From a bacterium (GTDB lineage: Bacteria; Zhuqueibacterota; Zhuqueibacteria; Residuimicrobiales; Residuimicrobiaceae), in the NCBI GenBank assembly GCA_012523655.1, contig JAAYTV010000678.1, positions 1-9,171 of the forward strand: a stretch of 9,171 nt of DNA. Direction: 5' to 3'. The position numbers and the translations under genes are program-made. Shown here in pieces: positions 1 to 5,532 of the stretch (positions are counted from its first letter, which is position 1; every line of letters starts with the position of its first letter). The notes below the pieces were generated by a model. It was not told where the DNA came from, searched no databases, and saw only the letters and a list, made by a program, of their open reading frames with translations.

Positions 1-711
1 ATAGGGCCAGCCCATTTTGGGATGAACAATAGGATTAAACCCGCCTGCCCCATGATGAGTCTGTACCGCCTGTACCAAGGTATCCCAGCCGATGCGAGAG
101 AGAATCAACACCGTCACCAGAAGAAGGCCCAGGCTCATGACGATGAACTGTAAAAAATCGGTGATCAGCACCGAAAGCATGCCGCCGAGAATCGTATACA
201 CCGCCACCAGGATCAGCAACAGGGTCATGGTGAATTCCAGATAGCGCACATCCAATCCGGTGACCATCACCAGAAACTCGCCGCCGGTGCGGAGGAAAAC
301 TCCCATATTCAGCAAACCACCCAGCACGATGACCACGCCGGCGGCCCAACGCACGCGCGAGCCGAATTTTTTCTGAAACAGCTCCGGCAGGGTGATAACG
401 CCGCTGTCACGCAGGGGCTTGACGCCGAATCCGGTAAAGCCGACAAAGGCCATGGACAGCGCCGCTAAAAGACCCGGCACGGCGCCGGAAAAGCCCATCT
501 CATAGCCGTTTTGCGCTGTGTACATGCAGGTGACGATGCCGAACTCGGTGGCTGCCAGAGAGGAGATGCCGAGAAAAACGTTCATCTCCCGCCCGGCGAT
601 GAGAAAATGTTCCACTTTGCCCACATATTTGCGCACCATGATGCCGGCCAGCATGGTGGCAAGTAGATACAATCCTACAAGTGATCCGTCTAGAATGGAA
701 AAATGGCTCAA
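1..711 (-). CDS. Sodium:solute symporter family (SSF) transporter, N-terminal part
   Basis: This is a membrane transporter that would use a sodium gradient to import a small solute such as a sugar or sugar acid. The open frame runs without a stop through 237 codons to the window edge, so the C-terminal half is missing (the family usually has 13-14 helices and about 450-600 residues). About six hydrophobic segments are visible, near residues 6-26, 45-65, 75-95, 122-140, 158-178 and 180-204. The family hallmark is at residues 172-188: 'YTILGG', then 'TD' and 'Q'. 'GISSLAATEFG' at 48-58 matches the conserved first core helix. I chose the TTG at 709-711 because AGGAGG lies 6 nt upstream; an in-frame ATG at 751-753 would add 14 polar residues. 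It is divergent from the oxidoreductase-DUF1080 operon, suggesting uptake of a product of that pathway. Substrate cannot be told from this fragment. Confidence 0.9.
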   Translation of the reverse strand, partial: MSHFSILDGSLVGLYLLATMLAGIMVRKYVGKVEHFLIAGREMNVFLGISSLAATEFGIVTCMYTAQNGYEMGFSGAVPGLLAALSMAFVGFTGFGVKPLRDSGVITLPELFQKKFGSRVRWAAGVVIVLGGLLNMGVFLRTGGEFLVMVTGLDVRYLEFTMTLLLILVAVYTILGGMLSVLITDFLQFIVMSLGLLLVTVLILSRIGWDTLVQAVQTHHGAGGFNPIVHPKMGWPY

Positions 712-717
712 ACAGCG

Positions 718-723
718 CCTCCT
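718..723 (-). promoter_or_regulatory. Ribosome binding site of the symporter gene (decides a TTG start)
   Basis: Read on the minus strand this is AGGAGG, a perfect Shine-Dalgarno core, 6 nt before the TTG at 709-711. The alternative in-frame ATG at 751-753 has no comparable purine-rich site at the right distance. The site therefore supports the shorter protein, whose N-terminus also looks more like the family. Confidence 0.7.
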
Positions 724-752
724 CGTTTTGCTCCATTGCAGTGATTCGCCCA

Positions 753-777
753 TGACCGGTCAGGTCCGATTACCTGA
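753..777. repeat. Overlapping inverted repeats in the symporter leader, possible operator
   Basis: Two dyads overlap here. TGACCGGTCA (753-762) is a perfect 10-bp palindrome. TCAGGT (760-765) and ACCTGA (772-777) are perfect 6-bp arms around a 6-nt spacer. They lie about 40-65 nt upstream of the symporter start, where a repressor or activator site would be expected. No regulator gene is in the window. Each dyad alone could occur by chance in 9 kb, so the operator call is an inference. Confidence 0.3.
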
Positions 778-831
778 AATCTATGTTTTTTAGCAGAAAA
801 ATCCAACTTATTTTCTCAACAGACTCGGCCG

Positions 832-860
832 TTGATTTTTAAAAATGCTTTAAGTATATT
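832..860 (+). promoter_or_regulatory. Sigma70-type promoter for the oxidoreductase-DUF1080 operon
   Basis: TTGATT (832-837) and TATATT (855-860) are separated by exactly 17 nt, matching the -35 and -10 consensus at 4 of 6 and 5 of 6 positions. The predicted transcription start is near 867, giving a leader of about 33 nt before the GTG at 900. The surrounding DNA is AT-rich compared with the coding regions. I do not see the Bacteroidota-type -7 TAnnTTTG element here. Confidence 0.55.
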
Positions 861-884
861 GGCATTCGATTTCTCTGCTTATAC

Positions 885-890
885 AAGGAG
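885..890 (+). promoter_or_regulatory. Ribosome binding site of the oxidoreductase gene (supports the GTG start)
   Basis: AAGGAG lies 9 nt before the GTG at 900-902. This placement puts the twin-arginine motif at residues 6-10, right for a Tat signal, so GTG is preferred over other possible starts. Confidence 0.65.
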
Positions 891-899
891 TGCAAAAGA

Positions 900-2165
900 G
901 TGAACGACACCATCAGCCGCAGGAATTTCTTTCGCAGCGCAACTACTGCCGCCGCTGCTTTCAGCATCGTACCGCGTCGGGTTCTGGGCGGGCCCGGCTA
1001 TACTGCGCCTTCCGACGAGTTGACCCGGGCGATCATCGGAGTCGGCGGCATGGGCCTAAGTCATATGCGCTATACCGGCGCCCGCCTGCTCGCCGTGTGC
1101 GATGTAGATGAAAATCATCTGCAACGGGCTTTGGCCAGAGCAGATCAAGGGGTCAAAGGGTATCATGACTTTCGTCAAGTGCTGGATCGCCCGGATATCG
1201 ACGTCGTGCATATCGCCACACCGCCACACTGGCACGCGCTCATGTCCATTGCCGCCGCCCAGGCGGGCAAAGACATCTGGTGCGAAAAGCCCATGACACG
1301 CACCATCGGCGAAGGACAGCAGGTCGTCCGCGCGGTGCAGGCCCACGATCGCATCTTTCGCATCAACACCTGGTTTCGCTTCACCGATCGCTTTTACGGC
1401 TTTGGCACACCCATCGCACCGGTGAAAAAGCTGGTGACCAGCGGCCTGTTGGGCTGGCCGCTCAAGGTCACCATCAACCAGGCCACCGGCTTTGAATGGA
1501 AATTTTACTGGGTCGGCCGCACGGATCTGACTCCCCAGTGGATTCCTCAGGAATTGGATTACGATCTGTGGTTGGGCCCGGCGCCCTACAAACCCTATCA
1601 TCCCCATCGCGTGCATACCACCTTTCGCGGCTATTGGGATTACGACGGCGGCGGATTGGGCGATATGGGCCAACACTACCTGGACCCTGTGCAATATCTG
1701 CTGGACAAGGACGAAACCAGCCCGGTTCTTATCGAGGCGGATGCGCCACAATCGCACCCGGATGCAGTTGGCACCTGGCGGACCATTCGCATGGTCTATG
1801 CCGACGGCTGCGAGATCATTTTGGACGGCGAAGGCAAGGACACAGAAGCGGCTTTTCTTCAAGGCCCGAACGGTAAACTGTTTCGCGGCTTTAAATCGGA
1901 CATTCCTGATCTGGAGAAAAAACTGTCGGCCTTTCCAGATCCTCCCGCGCAGGTCACGGATTTCTATCAAGCGGTGCGCGACCGGCGTAAATTCGCTCTC
2001 AATGAAGAGAACGGGCATCGCTCAGCAACTCTGGTGAACCTCAGCAAGATAGCCGTGCGCCTGGGACGTCCTCTTCAGTTCGATCCGGTGCGTCAACGCT
2101 TTATCAACGACGATCAGGCCAACGCCTTCATCCATGAACCCATGCGCGCCCCCTGGCACGCTTAA
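900..2165 (+). CDS. Tat-exported Gfo/Idh/MocA-family oxidoreductase
   Basis: This is a predicted NAD(P)-dependent sugar or glycoside oxidoreductase, 421 residues, the usual size for exported members. The N-terminus carries a twin-arginine motif, 'SRRNFF' (residues 6-11), then an alanine-rich stretch and 'VPRRVLGGPG', a pattern common in Tat-type members. The Rossmann nucleotide loop is GVGGMG (47-52), followed by 'CDVD' (67-70) closing the second strand. 'EKP' (129-131) holds the conserved lysine of the family. 'GDMGQHYLD' (254-262) holds the aspartate and histidine that usually line the substrate site. The DUF1080 lipoprotein gene follows after 14 nt, almost certainly in the same transcript. 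Family members paired with DUF1080 proteins oxidise sugars at C3; that role is inferred here. Folding with tightly bound cofactor before Tat export has a precedent in Zymomonas glucose-fructose oxidoreductase. The exact substrate is unknown. Confidence 0.93.
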   Translation: MNDTISRRNFFRSATTAAAAFSIVPRRVLGGPGYTAPSDELTRAIIGVGGMGLSHMRYTGARLLAVCDVDENHLQRALARADQGVKGYHDFRQVLDRPDIDVVHIATPPHWHALMSIAAAQAGKDIWCEKPMTRTIGEGQQVVRAVQAHDRIFRINTWFRFTDRFYGFGTPIAPVKKLVTSGLLGWPLKVTINQATGFEWKFYWVGRTDLTPQWIPQELDYDLWLGPAPYKPYHPHRVHTTFRGYWDYDGGGLGDMGQHYLDPVQYLLDKDETSPVLIEADAPQSHPDAVGTWRTIRMVYADGCEIILDGEGKDTEAAFLQGPNGKLFRGFKSDIPDLEKKLSAFPDPPAQVTDFYQAVRDRRKFALNEENGHRSATLVNLSKIAVRLGRPLQFDPVRQRFINDDQANAFIHEPMRAPWHA

Positions 2166-2179
2166 TTTGGAAAGGAACT

Positions 2180-5100
2180 ATGCATCTGAAAAAATCATGG
2201 CTTCTCCTTGCGCTGGCTCTGGCCGGATGCTCTTCCCGCCACCTGACAAACACTGGCCCCAGGCATTCGATGCAAGAACTGCTCAAGGCCCTGCCGGCCG
2301 ATAACCGGCTCACCGCCTCGCTGCTGTTTGATGCGATGCTGGATCATGGCGCCAATGGCGTGCAAACCCTGGTCCGACTGCTGGATTCCGCTAATGCAAA
2401 TGAAAAGACCACCGCGCATTACGCGCTGGACGGCCTTGCCCAATTCTGCGGCGCGTTGCCAAATGCGGACGCACGCAGACAAACCTTCGCTGCCGCATTG
2501 GCGAGTTCCCTGGCGTCCGCACGGCCGGCAGTAGACCAGGCTTTCCTCATCAGCCGCTTGAGCTCCTGCCCTTCGGCTGAAGTTATTTCGTCTCTGCGCA
2601 TGTTCTTGCATGATGATGCACTATGCGAAGCCGCGGCGATGGTACTCCAGTCCACAGCAGATCCAACGGCCGGGGAAGCATTGCGGGAGGCGCTGGCTCA
2701 GAACAGCGATAAAAATAAAATAACGTTGATCCAGGCTCTCGGACAAATCAAGTACAGCAAGGCGGCGCCCGATTTGCTCAAAAGCGCTCAAGATAAGAAC
2801 ACCGCAGTGAAGGAGGCAGCGCTGTTCGCCCTGGCGGAGATGGGCTCGAACGAGGCGGAAGCTGTGCTGCATCATAATGCACTTCTCAACGATAAATTCG
2901 CCATCGCCTGGCTCACCTTTGCCGAGGCCTGCACAGAGGCCCAGCGCGCCATCAAAATCGCCGAAACGATCCTACACAACCGTGAAAAAAACTGGTCCGA
3001 TCACCTGCGCACAGCCGCGATGGCCCTTTTGGTTAAAAAAACAGGCGTCGCTGCCCTCGCTGACCTGAGGGAGGCGGCAGCGAAAGAACCGGCCTCACTC
3101 CGCGCCGCAGCCTTGCGCCTGGCTGAACCCCTGGCATCAGACGAAGCGACACAAGCGTGGTTAGGCATGCTGCCTGGATTGACGCCGGAAGCGCAGGCGG
3201 ATGTCCTCGCTCTGCTGGGCAGACAAAAAGCGACCAACGCAACCACGGCTATGCGCCGGTATTTGTCCTCCGCAGAGGCAAGCGTGCGCGCCTCTGCGCT
3301 GCAGGCTCTGACCAGCACGCTGGGCGAGGCCAGCGTTAAGGATCTGCTCGGCCTGCTCAAAACCGATCCCGACGAAATCATGCAGCAGCAAATCAGGCAG
3401 AGTCTGCTCACTCTGCCGCATGAAGCGTTGAACCAGGAATGGGATCGTTTTTACCCAACCCTCGACGCTCCAGGTAAAAATCTTCTGCTTGATATTGCAG
3501 TGGCTCGTCGGGACACGCTTCGACTTGCCGCCTTGATTGAGGCCATGCGATCCGCAGATCCGGCTCTGCGGCAGACGGGTCTGACTGGCCTGAGGATCTT
3601 GGCAAAAGCAGATGCTGTGCCCGCCTGCCTCGCCCAACTGGCAAAAACCTTTGCATCGCTGGAAGTAAAAGCAGTCCAGGATTGCATCATCGATATCATC
3701 AAACGGGAGAAAAACCAAAAACCCTGCTTACAGAAACTGGAGGATTATTTCCAGACCGCAAACAAAGAAGAGAAAATAAAACTGCTGCGCGTCTGGCGCG
3801 GCATCGGCAGCGATGCAGCGCTCAAACCGGTCATCGCCGGCAGCCAAGATCAGGCACTGAAGGATGAAGCGCTGCGCACCCTGTGCGACTGGCCGTCCTT
3901 AAACGGTCTGGAGCCGCTCCTGCAGCTGGCTGAAAGCAAAGAGCAACAGGCCTACCGAATCCTGGCTGTTCGGGCGGCCCTGCGAATCCTTCGTGAAAAC
4001 CCCATGGGCGATCTGCGTCAGTTGGACTATTTACAACGGCTGATGAAGAGCTGCGAACGCACTGAAGAGAAAACCATGGTTCTCAGTCAGGTGGGACAGA
4101 TTAAATCCATTTCAGCGCTCAAATACGCCGCCGGCTTCTGCGCGGATGAAGACATCGGTTACGAAGCGGCGGTAGCCACAGTGCAGACGACCGTCCCACT
4201 GAAGGGTACTGCTGCGGCCCTCTCTCCGGAACAGGCTGTCGCAGGCGTGGTGCAGGCGCAGGCCACAAAGCCGTTGCAACAAAAAATCGTTGAGACGCCT
4301 TTGTTCGCTTCCACAGAAAATCAACCTCCGGAAGGCTTTACCGCTCTGTTCAACGGCAAGGATCTTTGTGGATGGAAGGGGTTGGTGGAAGACCCAATCA
4401 AACGCAGAAACATGAGTCCCGAGGAGCTCAACCGGGCGCAGATCAAAGCCGATGAGGAGATGCGCCGACACTGGCGGGTGATCGACGGTGTGCTCTATTT
4501 CGACGGCAAAGGCCACAGCCTGTGCACCAGCCGTGATTATACTGATTTCGAAATGTATGTGGATTGGAAGATCGAAAAATGGGGCGACAGCGGCATCTAT
4601 CTGCGCGGCGCGCCGCAGGTGCAGATATGGGATACCGCGCAGTGGCCGGAGGGCTCCGGCGGCCTGTACAACAATCAAAAAAATCCCAGCAAGCCACTGG
4701 TCCAGGCGGATAAGCCGGTGGGAGAATGGAACACGTTCCACATCATCATGCACGACGAGCGAGTAACCGTCTATCTGAACGAGGTGCTGGTGGTAGATAA
4801 TGTGATTATGGAAAATTACTGGGAGCGGAACAAACCCATATACCGCAGCGGCCAGATCGAGTTGCAGGCGCATAACACGCCGCTCTATTTCCGCAATATT
4901 TTTATCAAGGAACTGCCCATATTGGAACCGATGTTCAACGGACCGCTCTTCAACGGCAAAGATCTGCAAGGATGGCAGGTGATAAATGGTCAGCCTGAAA
5001 GCTGGCAAGTCGCGGACGGCGTTTTGTACACCACCGGCCAGGGAAGTGGTTGGCTGTCCACGACCCGGGAATTTGCTGATTTCAAACTATCCCTCGAGTT

Positions 5101-5500
5101 CCGCGTGCCCGCAGACGGCAACAGCGGCGTTTTTCTGCGCAGCCCGCATCACGGCGATCCGGCCTACACCGGCATGGAGATACAGGTGCTGGATGATTAC
5201 GCCGAACAATATGCACGTTTGAAGCCCTGGCAATATACCGGCAGCGTCTACGGCATTCAAGCGCCGTCACAGCGCTTCAGCAAACGCGCCGGTGAATGGC
5301 AAAAGATGGTCATCACCTGCCGGGGGCCACGGATCTGCGTGGAACTGAACGGACAAAAAGCTATAGATACTGATTTAGTCGACCATATGCAGCAGAGCAA
5401 GGAGCATCCGGGCATTCAGCGGCGGGCAGGTTACATCGGTTTGCAAAACCACAGCTCAAAATTGGAATACCGGAATATCTGGTTGGAGGAACTGCGGTAA
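2180..5500 (+). CDS. Lipoprotein with HEAT-repeat solenoid and two DUF1080 (3-keto-disaccharide hydrolase) domains
   Basis: The predicted envelope lipoprotein has 1106 residues. A signal peptide ends in the lipobox LAGC, with Cys17 as the lipidated residue. Residues about 30-670 are alpha-helical HEAT-like repeats; clear units include 165-190, 195-222, 355-380 and 575-605. A linker of about 45 residues (671-717) leads to DUF1080 domain A (718-913), with 'LFNGKDLCGW' (723-732), 'GDSGIYLRG' (802-810), 'VQIWD' (814-818) and an 'MSPEEL' helical insert (745-750). Domain B (921-1105) repeats the plan with 'LFNGKDLQGW' (923-932), 'GNSGVFLRS' (980-988) and 'EIQVLDDY' (1000-1007). The DUF1080 family includes enzymes that cleave 3-keto-glycosides, which fits the oxidoreductase encoded 14 nt upstream. 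AAAGGA at 2171-2176 is a close-set ribosome site. Which domain is catalytic, and whether HEAT repeats bind a partner or glycan, cannot be told from sequence. Confidence 0.9.
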   Translation: MHLKKSWLLLALALAGCSSRHLTNTGPRHSMQELLKALPADNRLTASLLFDAMLDHGANGVQTLVRLLDSANANEKTTAHYALDGLAQFCGALPNADARRQTFAAALASSLASARPAVDQAFLISRLSSCPSAEVISSLRMFLHDDALCEAAAMVLQSTADPTAGEALREALAQNSDKNKITLIQALGQIKYSKAAPDLLKSAQDKNTAVKEAALFALAEMGSNEAEAVLHHNALLNDKFAIAWLTFAEACTEAQRAIKIAETILHNREKNWSDHLRTAAMALLVKKTGVAALADLREAAAKEPASLRAAALRLAEPLASDEATQAWLGMLPGLTPEAQADVLALLGRQKATNATTAMRRYLSSAEASVRASALQALTSTLGEASVKDLLGLLKTDPDEIMQQQIRQSLLTLPHEALNQEWDRFYPTLDAPGKNLLLDIAVARRDTLRLAALIEAMRSADPALRQTGLTGLRILAKADAVPACLAQLAKTFASLEVKAVQDCIIDIIKREKNQKPCLQKLEDYFQTANKEEKIKLLRVWRGIGSDAALKPVIAGSQDQALKDEALRTLCDWPSLNGLEPLLQLAESKEQQAYRILAVRAALRILRENPMGDLRQLDYLQRLMKSCERTEEKTMVLSQVGQIKSISALKYAAGFCADEDIGYEAAVATVQTTVPLKGTAAALSPEQAVAGVVQAQATKPLQQKIVETPLFASTENQPPEGFTALFNGKDLCGWKGLVEDPIKRRNMSPEELNRAQIKADEEMRRHWRVIDGVLYFDGKGHSLCTSRDYTDFEMYVDWKIEKWGDSGIYLRGAPQVQIWDTAQWPEGSGGLYNNQKNPSKPLVQADKPVGEWNTFHIIMHDERVTVYLNEVLVVDNVIMENYWERNKPIYRSGQIELQAHNTPLYFRNIFIKELPILEPMFNGPLFNGKDLQGWQVINGQPESWQVADGVLYTTGQGSGWLSTTREFADFKLSLEFRVPADGNSGVFLRSPHHGDPAYTGMEIQVLDDYAEQYARLKPWQYTGSVYGIQAPSQRFSKRAGEWQKMVITCRGPRICVELNGQKAIDTDLVDHMQQSKEHPGIQRRAGYIGLQNHSSKLEYRNIWLEELR
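4346..4975 (+). repeat. Intragenic repeat marking the start of each DUF1080 domain
   Basis: Positions 4346-4375 and 4946-4975 match at 24 of 30 bases and encode LFNGKDLxGW twice, exactly 600 nt (200 codons) apart. Conservation fades outside this block, so this is an old domain duplication or fusion, not a recent DNA duplication. The interval given runs from the first copy to the end of the second. Confidence 0.75.
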
Positions 5501-5532
5501 GCTGATGGAGGGCGCTGAGGGGGTTCTGATCC

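Noticed and set aside
1056..2018. Minus-strand open frame of 320 codons opposite the oxidoreductase
   Set aside because: It lies wholly inside a gene with clear family motifs on the other strand, shows no recognisable domain, and is the kind of antisense frame expected in GC-rich coding DNA.
4112..5008. Minus-strand open frame of 298 codons opposite the DUF1080 domains
   Set aside because: It overlaps strongly supported coding sequence, has no family motifs and no credible ribosome site.
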